Of a stretch of 64,000 nt of DNA, positions 54,050 to 63,286 are shown piece by piece. The notes under the pieces were generated by a model. The model did no database searches and had not been told where the DNA came from. It worked only from the letters and a program-made list of their open reading frames with translations. Numbering within the stretch: position 1 is the first letter of the stretch; the number at the start of each line of letters is the position of its first letter. The stretch comes from Rhodobacteraceae bacterium M382 (lineage in GTDB: Bacteria > Pseudomonadota > Alphaproteobacteria > Rhodobacterales > Rhodobacteraceae): NCBI GenBank assembly GCA_025141015.1, contig CP081098.1:2362501-2426500 (forward strand). Direction: 5' to 3'. A program made the position numbers and the translations under genes.

Positions 54050-54640
54050 ATGAGCGAAAATGAGCATATTCCGGATTCTGCAGTCATTGCTGCCACGCCG
54101 GGACAGTTGAAAAAGACCATTGTCATGGTCGGTATGATGGGGGCGGGGAAAACCGCCGTTGGACGTGCCTTGGCCGCCCGATTGGGGGTGCCGTTTCTGG
54201 ACAGCGATCACGAAATCGAAACTGCCGCCAATATGACGATACCCGAAATCTTTGAGCGTGACGGCGAACCCTTCTTTCGCGAGAAAGAGACGCAGGTCAT
54301 CGCGCGATTGCTAAAAGAGGAACGCGGCGTGCTGTCGACCGGTGGTGGCGCGTTTCTGGCACAGCGCAATCGCGATCTGATCACTGACGACGGTGTGTCC
54401 GTCTGGTTGGATGCAAGCCTGGGCGTGCTGTGGAACCGGGTCAGACACAAAGACACCCGACCGCTGCTGCGCACAGCTGATCCGCGTGCGACGTTGAATG
54501 CCCTGTATGATGCGCGCGTGCCGCTTTATGCCAAGGCCGATCTGGCGGTGGTTTCGGATGGGGTGTCGTCGATCGAAACGATGGTGGACAAGGTGCTGGA
54601 AGCGCTCAAACAGCGCCCGGACGTATTGGATTGGAAATAA
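54050..54640 (+). CDS. aroK: Shikimate kinase
   Basis: A 196-residue ATP-dependent kinase that phosphorylates shikimate in aromatic amino acid synthesis. Walker A is GMMGAGKTAVGR; the shikimate-binding DSD is in FLDSDHEIE, followed by REKE and STGGGAF, all family signatures. ATG 54050 is preferred; longer in-frame starts lack similarity. The stop overlaps the aroB start (TAATG), so aroK and aroB form one operon. Confidence 0.95.
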   Translation: MSENEHIPDSAVIAATPGQLKKTIVMVGMMGAGKTAVGRALAARLGVPFLDSDHEIETAANMTIPEIFERDGEPFFREKETQVIARLLKEERGVLSTGGGAFLAQRNRDLITDDGVSVWLDASLGVLWNRVRHKDTRPLLRTADPRATLNALYDARVPLYAKADLAVVSDGVSSIETMVDKVLEALKQRPDVLDWK

Positions 54641-55752
54641 TGCAGCAAACTGTGCATGTTGCGCTGGATACGCGCGCCTATGATGTGGTGATCGGACCGG
54701 GCTTGTTGGCCGAAGCCGGAGAACGGATTGCGCCCCTGTTGCGCCGCAAACGCGTTGCGGTTGTGTCGGATGCAAATGTGGCTGCGCTGCACCTGGAAAC
54801 TCTGAGGGCCGGGTTGGCGCGCGCGGGCATTGATATGGTGTCTCTCGAGTTGCCACCAGGCGAAAGCACCAAAAGCTGGCCACAGTTCGAGCGTACGGTG
54901 GAATGGTTGCTGGCACAAAAAGTTGAACGCAATGACGTTGTTATCGCATTTGGCGGCGGGGTCATTGGTGATCTGGTGGGCTTTGCGGCCGCTGTATTGC
55001 GCCGGGGGGTGCGGTTCGTCCAGATTCCAACTTCGCTGCTGGCTCAGGTGGACAGCTCGGTCGGTGGCAAAACCGGCATCAATGCACCCCAGGGCAAAAA
55101 CCTGATCGGCGCGTTTCATCAACCGTCTCTGGTTTTGGCCGATACCGAAGTTTTAGGTACGTTGACTGCTCGGGATTTCCTCGCCGGGTATGGCGAGGTT
55201 GTGAAATATGGTCTGTTGGGCGACGCTGACTTCTTTGACTGGCTCGAAACACAGGGGCCGGCGCTGGCTGCGGGGGACATGGCGGCACGGGTAGAGGCGG
55301 TTACCCGTTCGGTTCAGATGAAGGCTGACATCGTTGTGCGCGACGAAACCGAACAGGGTGACAGGGCGCTGTTGAACCTGGGCCATACGTTCTGTCACGC
55401 GCTGGAGGCCGCAACGGGGTATTCCGACCGGTTGTACCACGGCGAAGGTGTTGCCATCGGCTGTGCGTTGGCATTCGAATTGTCGTCGCGTCTGGGCCTG
55501 TGTTCCCAGGAGGACCCCAGCCGCGTTCGCGCGCATCTGCGCGACATGGGGATGAAGACGGATCTGGCCGATATTTCCGGAGACTTGCCCAGTGCCCAGG
55601 CGTTGCTGGATTTGATGGGACAGGACAAAAAGGTTGTGGACGGACAGTTGAGGTTCATTCTGGCACGCGGCATCGGGCAGGCATTCGTCACTGGGGATGT
55701 GCCCGCGCAGTCCGTATTGGATGTACTTGAGGATGCGCTTGCAGTGCGTTGA
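54640..55752 (+). CDS. aroB: 3-dehydroquinate synthase
   Basis: A 370-residue NAD- and metal-dependent enzyme turning DAHP into 3-dehydroquinate. Motifs are LPPGESTKSW, IAFGGGVIGDLVGFAAAVL, QIPTSLLAQVDSSVGGKTG and the metal-site region LNLGHTFCHALEA with LYHGEGVAIG. All ligands appear to be present. ATG 54640 shares a base with the aroK stop. Standard length for the family. It converges on the site-2 protease gene with 19 bases between the stops and no visible terminator. Confidence 0.96.
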   Translation: MQQTVHVALDTRAYDVVIGPGLLAEAGERIAPLLRRKRVAVVSDANVAALHLETLRAGLARAGIDMVSLELPPGESTKSWPQFERTVEWLLAQKVERNDVVIAFGGGVIGDLVGFAAAVLRRGVRFVQIPTSLLAQVDSSVGGKTGINAPQGKNLIGAFHQPSLVLADTEVLGTLTARDFLAGYGEVVKYGLLGDADFFDWLETQGPALAAGDMAARVEAVTRSVQMKADIVVRDETEQGDRALLNLGHTFCHALEAATGYSDRLYHGEGVAIGCALAFELSSRLGLCSQEDPSRVRAHLRDMGMKTDLADISGDLPSAQALLDLMGQDKKVVDGQLRFILARGIGQAFVTGDVPAQSVLDVLEDALAVR

Positions 55753-55771
55753 AATAAGTGACCAAACCTGC

Positions 55772-56842
55772 TTATCGGCCTCGGATCACCATCAGCTCAC
55801 CAACATTTTCTCGGGTGATATAGCCGATCATTTGCCCACCTGCGGTATGGACGGCCACGGCCGGAGCACCGTTGTGAAGCGCATCCAGAACGGTTTCCAA
55901 CCCTGCGCCCAGCGCGACAACAGGGATATCGGTCTGCATGATTGAACGAACCAGCGCATGGCGGGGTTCGTTCTGGGCCAGTGCAGCAAACAGGCGGTCG
56001 CGTGTGACAAACCCGACAAGCGCGCCCTGTGGATCAAGCACGGGGAATTCGTGCTGGGTGGTGCGGATCACAGCGCCTGTGGCGATGTCCAGCGTGTCTT
56101 CGGGGGTCAGGGCCTGAAAGGCCGTGATCATCGCATCCCGTGCCACCAGGCGACGCGCAACCGAGCGCATCGCAACGTCCTGACTTTCGGCGTTGGCGGC
56201 AACAAAAACAAAGACCGCCACCAGAACCAGAACCGGGTTACCGGTGCTGAGCCCGGCAAACCCCAGCAAGACAGCAACCAACTGACCGGCAGTGGCGGCA
56301 ATGCGTGTGGCGCGCACCCGATCCATCGTCAGACATAAAACAGCGCGAAATACCCGGCCGCCATCCATGGGAAAAGCGGGAATCATGTTGAAAACGGCAA
56401 GGAATACATTGACCAGCGCCAGCCGTGCGAGGAACCCTGGACCGGTGCTGTCGATGTGGGCCAGGTCGTTCAAATCGATACCGGCGCCCGCCAACAAAAG
56501 CACAACCCAGATCACGACATTGACCATCGGCCCGGCCAGCGCGACGACGATTTCCTGTTTGGGGTTTTCCGGCATCCGTTCCAGCCGGGCCAATCCGCCA
56601 ATGGGCAACAAGGTAATATCCGGGGTTCGAATGCCATAGCGCCGCGCCGCCAGCGCATGACCGAATTCATGGGCCACGACACAGGCAAACAGGGCCAGCA
56701 CAAAGGCGATGTTTTCAACCGCCGCAGCCATGCCTTGATCTGAATAGGCGGCAAAACCGACCCAGGCCAAGAGAAGAAAAAAGGTGACATGGATCCGCAA
56801 CTCTGACCCCAGAATCCTGCCAACCGGGAAGGACCAGACCAT
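55772..56842 (-). CDS. Site-2 protease (M50) with CBS domains
   Basis: A 356-residue intramembrane metalloprotease. The zinc motif is VVAHEFGHALAAR (His58, Glu59, His62); the third ligand is Asp160 in NMIPAFPMDGGR. Several membrane helices fill the first about 210 residues. Two CBS domains occupy the C-terminal part (about 230-350), suggesting regulation by adenine nucleotides. Such CBS-type S2P enzymes are widespread; targets here are unknown. The acyl-CoA dehydrogenase gene follows after about 150 bases. Confidence 0.92.
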   Translation of the reverse strand: MVWSFPVGRILGSELRIHVTFFLLLAWVGFAAYSDQGMAAAVENIAFVLALFACVVAHEFGHALAARRYGIRTPDITLLPIGGLARLERMPENPKQEIVVALAGPMVNVVIWVVLLLAGAGIDLNDLAHIDSTGPGFLARLALVNVFLAVFNMIPAFPMDGGRVFRAVLCLTMDRVRATRIAATAGQLVAVLLGFAGLSTGNPVLVLVAVFVFVAANAESQDVAMRSVARRLVARDAMITAFQALTPEDTLDIATGAVIRTTQHEFPVLDPQGALVGFVTRDRLFAALAQNEPRHALVRSIMQTDIPVVALGAGLETVLDALHNGAPAVAVHTAGGQMIGYITRENVGELMVIRGR

Positions 56843-56991
56843 GTGTGTTTCCTCTCTTGTTTCACGTCATGACACGGATGATGTGGTCTGCACTATAACG
56901 TATTTGGCGCATTGGGTCTTGTGCAGGGCGTTGTAAATTGCCCGAAAGATCAAATTCCCCTGCGTTACACATGGCGGGCTGTTGGTGCCGT

Positions 56992-58128
56992 TCAGGACAA
57001 CAATCCGCGGGCAATGATCGTGCGCTGGATTTCCGAAGACCCTTCGTAAATGCGAAAGATCCGCAGATCCCGCAGATAGCGCTCGAGCGGGAAGTCCCGG
57101 GTGTACCCATAGCCCCCGTGGATCTGTAACGCCCTGTCGGCAATCCGCCAGGCGGCCTCGGTGGCAAATAACTTGGCGTGGGCCGACTCGGTCGAATAAC
57201 GTTCTCCTGTCCCCCGTTTCGCGGCGGCCTGCATCGCCAGCGCTCGCGCAGCGGCGAGATCCGTGGCGCTGTCGGCCAGCATCCATTGCAACCCCTGGAA
57301 GTCAGCGATTGGGTGGCCACCGACCTGTCGATCCTTGGCATAGGAAATCGCGGCCTTCAGGGCGGCATCTGCAATGCCGGTGGCCTGGGCGGCCACTTCG
57401 ATCCGACCATTATCGAGCACTTTCATGGCGGTCCGAAAACCGGTGCCTTCGGCTCCCAACCGATTGCAAACCGGCACCCAACACTCCAGGGAGATGCCGA
57501 ACACATGCCCGCCTTTTAGCCCCATGGTACGTTCATTGGGGCTGATCGTGACGCCATCGGTGACCTTTGGGTCGACAACAAAGGCGCTGACGCCGCGACC
57601 TCCGGCAGAGGGGTCAGTTTTTGCGTAGACCACAATAAAATCGGCAGCTCCAGCGTTGGAGATGAAACATTTGGCCCCTTTGATGCGATACCCGTCGCCC
57701 TCCCGAATGGCGGTGGTGGACATATCCGCGGGATTGGATCCGGCCTGCGGTTCGGTCAAGGCAAACGCACCCAGGGTCCTGCCTGCTGCGGCATCTGGTA
57801 GAACCCGGTTTTTCAGGTCAGGATCGCCACCCAACAGGATTGAATCCGTGGCCAGGAAATGTGCGGTCAACATCGACGCGGTCGACCCGCAAGCACCGGC
57901 AATCGCTTCAATTGCACAGTAAAGCGCGGGGCCGGACAGGGCGATGCCTCCGAATTCTTCGGGCAGGTTCATGCCCAACACTCCCAGATCTGCCATGGCG
58001 GGCAAATGCAGGCCAGCAAACAGGCTCTCTTCGTCCAGTTGGGCGGCCTTGGGGGCCAGGACTTTGGAACAAAACCGGTCGATTTGGTTTATCACGGCAC
58101 GTTCATCTTCGGCGATTGTAGGGATCAT
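56992..58128 (-). CDS. Acyl-CoA dehydrogenase
   Basis: A 378-residue FAD-dependent acyl-CoA dehydrogenase starting at ATG 58128. Motifs include FALTEPQAGSNPADMSTT (FAD/substrate), KCFISNAGAADFIVVYAKTD, and the C-terminal IHGGYGYTRDFPLERYLRD with the catalytic Glu in IYEGSSEIQ. Chain-length preference is unknown. It overlaps the CoA-transferase gene by four bases (ATGA at 58125-58128). The transferase probably makes the CoA thioester that this enzyme oxidises. Confidence 0.92.
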   Translation of the reverse strand: MIPTIAEDERAVINQIDRFCSKVLAPKAAQLDEESLFAGLHLPAMADLGVLGMNLPEEFGGIALSGPALYCAIEAIAGACGSTASMLTAHFLATDSILLGGDPDLKNRVLPDAAAGRTLGAFALTEPQAGSNPADMSTTAIREGDGYRIKGAKCFISNAGAADFIVVYAKTDPSAGGRGVSAFVVDPKVTDGVTISPNERTMGLKGGHVFGISLECWVPVCNRLGAEGTGFRTAMKVLDNGRIEVAAQATGIADAALKAAISYAKDRQVGGHPIADFQGLQWMLADSATDLAAARALAMQAAAKRGTGERYSTESAHAKLFATEAAWRIADRALQIHGGYGYTRDFPLERYLRDLRIFRIYEGSSEIQRTIIARGLLS

Positions 58129-59294
58129 TGGGCGGCTCCTGTGTTGAGAGTGGCACGGATTGCGGTGGCATCGGCGTTCAGGGCTGGGGCTGGGCTGCGG
58201 TTGCCTCGGGGGGCGTTGTTGAAGTGAACAGGTTGCTCCGGGACCGTCAGGTGGCCCAGGGTCGGATGGTGCACCTCTGAGGCCAGCGCTCTTTCGATCG
58301 CCTGAGGGGAACTCCAGGCCTGGGAAACGGTTTGGATCAGGGCAGCGGGAATGCCTGCTTCTGACAACTGATCCACGGCGGATTGGGCTGAAAGCCGGCT
58401 GGACCATTGGTCGATCCGGTCGGCCAGGGCCGGTTCATTTAAACGGCGCAACGAGTCGGTGGCAAACCTATCCTCCTGGGTGAGCTCGGGCTGACCGATC
58501 ACCTGACAGAACCTGGCAAACAACCGGTCATTCAGCACGGCAATCGCAAAATGTCCGTCCTTGGCAGGGTAGGTGCCAAAAGGTGCCGACAATGGATGAC
58601 GGTTGCCGGTTCGCGTCGCCGCCTCTCCGGCCATCAGGGTGCGGCAGGCCAGGATCGGCATCATGGACATCAACCCGTCATACAGCGCCACGTCCACATG
58701 GCGTCCCTTGCCAGTGCGGCTGCGGTCAAACAGGGCCACCATTGCGCCCCAGGCTGCAAACAGGCCACCGGCAACATCGGCCATTGCCTCCCCGACCATG
58801 GTGGGATCACCGTTCGGATCTCCGGTCACGTCCATCAGCCCGCTCATGGCTTGAATGATTATGTCATAGGCGGGTTTGGTGGCGTTGGGCCCGGTTTGAC
58901 CAAATCCCGAGACCGAGACATAGACCAGACCGGGAAATTCGGCCTCCAGCGTCCCGAACCCCAGGCCGAGTTTGTCCATGACGCCCGGACGATAATTTTC
59001 GACCAGCACGTCGCATTCGCCAAGCAGCGCCTTGACTGTGGCCAATCCGTCCGGCGATTTGAGATCCAGCACAATGGATTTCTTGCCCCGGTTCAGGGAT
59101 TGGAACAACAGGCTCTCTCCCTGTTCGAATGGCCCGATGTGTCGATAATCGTCGCCATGGGTGGATTCGATCTTGATCACCTCGGCACCTAGATCCGCCA
59201 TCAAGGCGGTACAATATGGACCCGCAAGAACACGGGTGAAATCCAGAATGCGTACACCGGTCAAGGGTCTGCTGGGCGATTGGGAATGTTCCAT
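58125..59294 (-). CDS. Class III CoA-transferase, CaiB/BaiF family
   Basis: A 389-residue CoA-transferase starting at ATG 59294; a longer frame to 59336 lacks similarity. The N-terminal segment GVRILDFTRVLAGPYCTALM (about 13-32) and GAEVIKIES are family hallmarks; the catalytic Asp is in KPAYDIIIQAMSG. It transfers CoA between carboxylic acids such as oxalate, carnitine or branched-chain acids; the substrate here is unknown. It forms an operon with the acyl-CoA dehydrogenase. A LysR regulator is divergent, with a dyad site between. Confidence 0.92.
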   Translation of the reverse strand: MEHSQSPSRPLTGVRILDFTRVLAGPYCTALMADLGAEVIKIESTHGDDYRHIGPFEQGESLLFQSLNRGKKSIVLDLKSPDGLATVKALLGECDVLVENYRPGVMDKLGLGFGTLEAEFPGLVYVSVSGFGQTGPNATKPAYDIIIQAMSGLMDVTGDPNGDPTMVGEAMADVAGGLFAAWGAMVALFDRSRTGKGRHVDVALYDGLMSMMPILACRTLMAGEAATRTGNRHPLSAPFGTYPAKDGHFAIAVLNDRLFARFCQVIGQPELTQEDRFATDSLRRLNEPALADRIDQWSSRLSAQSAVDQLSEAGIPAALIQTVSQAWSSPQAIERALASEVHHPTLGHLTVPEQPVHFNNAPRGNRSPAPALNADATAIRATLNTGAAQ

Positions 59295-59350
59295 TGGGGT
59301 CTCCGATTTGACTCCTTTGGGAATACAGCGTCTCAACCTATTAATGGAAA

Positions 59351-59378
59351 TATGAATGTGTCATACAGGGATTTATGA
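59351..59378. promoter_or_regulatory. LysR-type operator candidate
   Basis: TATGA (59351-59355), TCATA (59361-59365) and TATGA (59374-59378) form alternating half-sites, so TATGA-N5-TCATA and TCATA-N8-TATGA are both perfect dyads. The last overlaps the LysR start codon. It is a likely binding site for the LysR regulator controlling the CoA-transferase operon and itself. Confidence 0.45.
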
Positions 59379-60268
59379 GACCTATACCCATAACATTGCG
59401 CCACCTCGACTATGTCATTGCCACGGCCGACACTGGCAGCACTGCGGCCGCAGCCAGGGCGCTGAATGTATCGCAACCATCGGTTTCTCTGGCGATTGCC
59501 AAAGTGGAGGCGCATCTGGGGCGCGCGCTGTTTGCGCGCAACACAGGCCAGGGAGTGGGGCTGACTTCGTTCGGAGAACACAAGCTGGGCGAGTTTCGGA
59601 CCCTGCGGTCGCAGGCCATCGAAACGCTGAGCGGGGAAGATCGTCAGCGTTCGGTTCTGACGCTGGGTGTGTTTTCAACTCTGGGGCCGCGCTATGCACC
59701 CGGGTTGGTTCGCGGATTTTTGGACGACCACCCAACGGCCGACGTGCGGTTGCTGGAGGCGGATCTGGAAACCTTGGCCCAATGGCTGGACAGCGGTCAG
59801 ATTGATGTGGCGTTGATCTATGAATTCGGGCTGCCATCAACGCTGGAACTGATCCCTTTGGCCGATGTACGCCCCTATGGAGTCGTATCTCAGAGCCACC
59901 GTTTGGCCGAACGTTCCAGTGTCAGTTTGGCGGAGCTGTTGCAGGATCCGCTTATCCTGATGAATTTGCCACACAGTCGGGCCTATTTTCTGTCCCTGGC
60001 TCAGGTGCAGGGGATCACCCCGACCATCGCGTATGAAACCGGATCGGTCGAGATGCTGCGTGCAATGGTGGCAAACGGATTGGGGGTTGGGGTGCTGGCG
60101 ACCGATATTCCCCATCACACCGCCTACGATCAAACTCCGATCGTGCGCCTGCCTCTAACGGGGCACCTGGCACCGCACCGTATCGCATTGGCCAGGTCCG
60201 GACGTCTGCGCCCCAGCAGCCTGACAACCGCATTCTGCCGCTACACGCGGCGTGTGTTCGTTGCCTAG
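59375..60268 (+). CDS. LysR-family transcriptional regulator
   Basis: A 297-residue regulator. The N-terminal winged helix-turn-helix holds STAAAARALNVSQPSVSLAI followed by AKVEAHLGRALFAR, and the C-terminal periplasmic-binding-like effector domain covers about 90-290. It is divergent from the CoA-transferase/acyl-CoA dehydrogenase operon, as is usual for LysR proteins that control an adjacent pathway. The effector is probably a substrate or CoA ester of that pathway. Start ATG 59375 gives the family's normal N-terminus. Confidence 0.93.
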   Translation: MRPIPITLRHLDYVIATADTGSTAAAARALNVSQPSVSLAIAKVEAHLGRALFARNTGQGVGLTSFGEHKLGEFRTLRSQAIETLSGEDRQRSVLTLGVFSTLGPRYAPGLVRGFLDDHPTADVRLLEADLETLAQWLDSGQIDVALIYEFGLPSTLELIPLADVRPYGVVSQSHRLAERSSVSLAELLQDPLILMNLPHSRAYFLSLAQVQGITPTIAYETGSVEMLRAMVANGLGVGVLATDIPHHTAYDQTPIVRLPLTGHLAPHRIALARSGRLRPSSLTTAFCRYTRRVFVA

Positions 60269-60584
60269 GGCGAGGATCAGACCAAAGCGCGCGTGTATCT
60301 GTTGCTCAGCTTGGACCTATTGAGATAGCCCCCTCAGAAAGTGGGCCGCCAACGGTCGTTGCGTTGTGTTTGATCCGCGCACGACGGGTCGCAACCGCAG
60401 ACAACCGGACGGCAAGAGCCCCAATGGCCAAATGGTCGGCCATATGGACGGTCGATCGTTCGATGCCGCACCGCTCCGGTTCTTCTAGTCACCCGAGAAT
60501 CACAAAGGGCTGACAAAAGCCAGCCCTTTGCTGTGTTGGTTTTTGGTGGTCGAGGTCGTTGACAGCCCCCAAACCCAAGGTTCT
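60269..60584. other. Gap between LysR gene and ssb, with hairpin
   Basis: In this 316-base gap, AAAGGGCTG (60505-60513) and CAGCCCTTT (60522-60530) form a perfect 9-base stem with an 8-base loop, 55 bases after the ssb stop codon; it is the probable ssb terminator, though the T-run is poor. A 60-codon minus-strand frame (60334-60516) begins within the stem without a ribosome site and is not convincing. I see nothing else. Confidence 0.55.
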
Positions 60585-61127
60585 TTAGAACGGGATCTCG
60601 TCATCGTCGATGTTATGGGCCGGGCCGCCACGCGCCGTAGCGCTTTGCTGGCCACCGCCGCCATAAGGATCACCCTGGGGTGCGCCATAACCGCCGCTAT
60701 CGCCTCCGCCATAGCTGCCGCCCTGGCCGCCGCCCTGACCGCCGCCATAACCACCACCGCCGCTCTGGTCACCACCACGGCCGTCCAGAAGGGTCAGCTC
60801 ACCCCGGTAGGGGCGCAGAACGACTTCGGTAGAATAGCGGTCCTGACCGGATTGATCCTGCCACTTGCGGGTTTCCAACTGACCTTCGATATAGACCTTG
60901 GACCCTTTGCGCAGGTATTGTTCAGCAATCCGGGCCAGCGGCTCGGAAAAAATTGCGACTGAATGCCATTCGGTCCGTTCGCGCCGTTCGCCGGTGTTGC
61001 GATCTTTCCAGTTCTCTGACGTGGCAATACGCAGGTTGCAGACTTTGCCGCCGTTCTGGAAACTGCGCACTTCCGGGTCACGCCCCAGATTGCCCACGAT
61101 GATGACTTTGTTAACTGAGCCGGCCAT
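60585..61127 (-). CDS. ssb: Single-stranded DNA-binding protein
   Basis: A 180-residue SSB starting at ATG 61127. The OB fold covers about 5-110 ([47 protein letters not shown]). A Gly-rich, Tyr/Gln-containing linker (about 118-165) joins it to the acidic C-terminal tip DDDEIPF, which binds other repair proteins. Starting at ATG 61163 would add 12 residues and is rejected because the family begins MAGSVNKV. A hairpin terminator lies downstream. Confidence 0.96.
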   Translation of the reverse strand: MAGSVNKVIIVGNLGRDPEVRSFQNGGKVCNLRIATSENWKDRNTGERRERTEWHSVAIFSEPLARIAEQYLRKGSKVYIEGQLETRKWQDQSGQDRYSTEVVLRPYRGELTLLDGRGGDQSGGGGYGGGQGGGQGGSYGGGDSGGYGAPQGDPYGGGGQQSATARGGPAHNIDDDEIPF

Positions 61128-61353
61128 GATGCTCCTTGTCCCTTTGTTTGCAACGCGCAGCACAGGGGTGCGCGAATCTTGATCTTGTGGTTGGCGCCGA
61201 GCGTATACGTCCAGCCGCAGCGAGGAAAGCAGGTGGCTGGGGGTAAAATTCCGGAGGGTGCCGGAACTGGTGGCGAGGTTCCGCCGTGCGTCTTTCTATT
61301 TTGCAGAATATCAGTATATTGCGCGATGTTGAGGTGGGACAGGAAATCAGACG

Positions 61354-61938
61354 ATGCGCACACTGGCCTTTGGGTTGGCTCTCGCGTCCATGACGTTGAC
61401 GTCTGTGGCGCAAGCTGATGTCTTTTCTGCGCGCAATCAGCGTAACCTCTTTAAATCTCATACCAAAGTTCTCGATACACGGGCATCCACCCAATACAAG
61501 AATTCGGTGCGGTTGCAGCCGCAGTCGGTGTATACGCCGTCAAAATGGGGGCCTTTGCCCTATGCCGGGAAATATCGTGGGCAATACCTGGATATGGCGC
61601 GCAAGGCTGCACGCCGTCACAATGTGCCCGAAGATCTGTTTTTGCGGCTCGTTCAACAGGAATCAAATTGGAACCCGAACGCGAAATCGCACAAAGGGGC
61701 CTTGGGCCTGGCCCAATTGATGCCTCAAACCGCACGTCGTCTGGGTGTCGATCCGCTGGACCCGCAGGAAAACCTGGACGGTGGGGCCCGATACCTGGCC
61801 AAACAATTCCGCAAGTTCAAATCCTGGCGACTGGCATTGGCGGCGTATAACGCGGGCCCCGAGGCGGTCAAAAGATACGGTGGGGTTCCGCCGTACAAGG
61901 AAACCAAGACCTACGTCAAAAAGATCTGGGGCAGCTGA
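61354..61938 (+). CDS. Lytic transglycosylase, SLT domain
   Basis: A 194-residue exported protein with a signal peptide ([16 protein letters not shown], about 6-21). The SLT domain spans about 85-190: [14 protein letters not shown] holds the catalytic Glu103, then [18 protein letters not shown] and [14 protein letters not shown]. It cleaves peptidoglycan glycan strands with formation of 1,6-anhydro ends. It is short, with one domain only. It lies divergent from ssb, about 226 bases away, and precedes the peroxidase gene. Confidence 0.93.
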   Translation: MRTLAFGLALASMTLTSVAQADVFSARNQRNLFKSHTKVLDTRASTQYKNSVRLQPQSVYTPSKWGPLPYAGKYRGQYLDMARKAARRHNVPEDLFLRLVQQESNWNPNAKSHKGALGLAQLMPQTARRLGVDPLDPQENLDGGARYLAKQFRKFKSWRLALAAYNAGPEAVKRYGGVPPYKETKTYVKKIWGS

Positions 61939-62046
61939 CCGGCCTGACTCCATCTATATCTGACAAAAATTATCGGAATAGTGGTTGCCTTTGTCCAACC
62001 ACAGTTTTAAGCCATGGGAAAACACCCGATTGGTGGAGAGTTCCCC

Positions 62047-63192
62047 ATGGCGCATTCGCTATTCTGTTTGTCGGCGGTTCTGGTATCAGCCGCAGTTGCC
62101 ACAACCGGTTTTGCCGGGACACCGCTGGAGGACCTGGGCGGAGCGCTGTTTTTTGACCCAAACCTGTCGGCCAATCGCACCCAGGCCTGCGCCACCTGTC
62201 ATGACCCGTCGACAGGGTTTGCCGATCCGCGGGAAACGGCCGCAGGGCGGGCCGTGTCACTGGGGGATGACGGGAAATCGCTGGGTGACCGGACTGCACC
62301 TGCCATCGGCTATGTTGCCTTCACACCCGATTTTCATCACGACGATGATGGCGACTGGGTCGGTGGGTTTTTCTGGGACGGGCGCGCCGTCAATCTAGAA
62401 GAACAGGCAGGGGGGCCACCGCTGAATCCGATCGAAATGGGGATGGCGGACAAATCCGCTGTGCTTGATCGGTTGCGCGAAAACCCCGCGTATGTGGCCA
62501 CGCTGAGCGATATTTTTGGCAGTGAAACCATGCAGGATCCGGTGTTGGCGTATGACGCGATGACACGGGCCATTGCAGCCTTTGAACGCACGGCGGAATT
62601 TGCGCCGTTTGACAGCAAATATGACCGGTATCTGCGCGGCGAATACGAGATGACCCGCGACGAAGAATTGGGACGGCTGTTGTTCTTCTCCGAACAGTTC
62701 ACAAACTGCAACCAATGCCATCAACTGAAGCGCAGCCAGGTGGACCCGGCTGAAACCTTCTCCGATTACAGCTATCACAACATCGGCGTTCCTGAAAACA
62801 GGCGTGCGCGTGCCGTCAATGGCGTTGCGACATCCAAGGTCGATTTGGGGCTGCTGGAAAATCCCGACGTCCGGTCGGGCAGGGCGGCGGGGTTGTTCAA
62901 GACCCCCAGCCTGCGCAATGTGGCCGTCACGGCACCGTATATGCACAACGGCGTATTCGAAGATCTGCGCACTGTTGTTCTATTCTACAACAAATATAAC
63001 ACCGTGGCGCAAGCACGCCAAATCAACCCGGAAACCGGCACCCCCTGGCGAATGCCTGAGGTGCCACATACCTTGTCTGTCAAGGAACTGACCCATGGTC
63101 CCGCGTTGGAAGACGACCGGATCGACGCATTGGTGGCGTTCTTGAAAACCCTGACGGATGCCCGGTACGAACCGCTGCTGGACGGCAGCTGA
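62047..63192 (+). CDS. Di-heme cytochrome c peroxidase (MauG/CcpA type)
   Basis: A 381-residue periplasmic protein starting at ATG 62047, behind GGAGAG, with a signal peptide (about 1-23). Two c-type heme motifs are seen: CATCH (48-52) and CNQCH (about 218-222). The fold features GGALFFDPNLSANRTQACATC and the C-terminal APYMHNGVFEDLRTVV match bacterial cytochrome c peroxidases. It reduces hydrogen peroxide with electrons from c-type cytochromes. MauG-type protein modification cannot be ruled out. Confidence 0.93.
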   Translation: MAHSLFCLSAVLVSAAVATTGFAGTPLEDLGGALFFDPNLSANRTQACATCHDPSTGFADPRETAAGRAVSLGDDGKSLGDRTAPAIGYVAFTPDFHHDDDGDWVGGFFWDGRAVNLEEQAGGPPLNPIEMGMADKSAVLDRLRENPAYVATLSDIFGSETMQDPVLAYDAMTRAIAAFERTAEFAPFDSKYDRYLRGEYEMTRDEELGRLLFFSEQFTNCNQCHQLKRSQVDPAETFSDYSYHNIGVPENRRARAVNGVATSKVDLGLLENPDVRSGRAAGLFKTPSLRNVAVTAPYMHNGVFEDLRTVVLFYNKYNTVAQARQINPETGTPWRMPEVPHTLSVKELTHGPALEDDRIDALVAFLKTLTDARYEPLLDGS

Positions 63193-63286
63193 TCCAGTGC
63201 CGCACAGCAGCGTGGCTGGTCCTTGATTGCCGACCTGAAACGCTTCTACGCTTGGGTCTTCAATTCAGGCCCCCAGGAGTGTCGTC

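Noticed and set aside
60334-60516. 60-codon Cys-containing minus-strand frame downstream of ssb
   Set aside because: It starts on a non-ATG codon inside the ssb terminator stem, has no ribosome site and no family resemblance.
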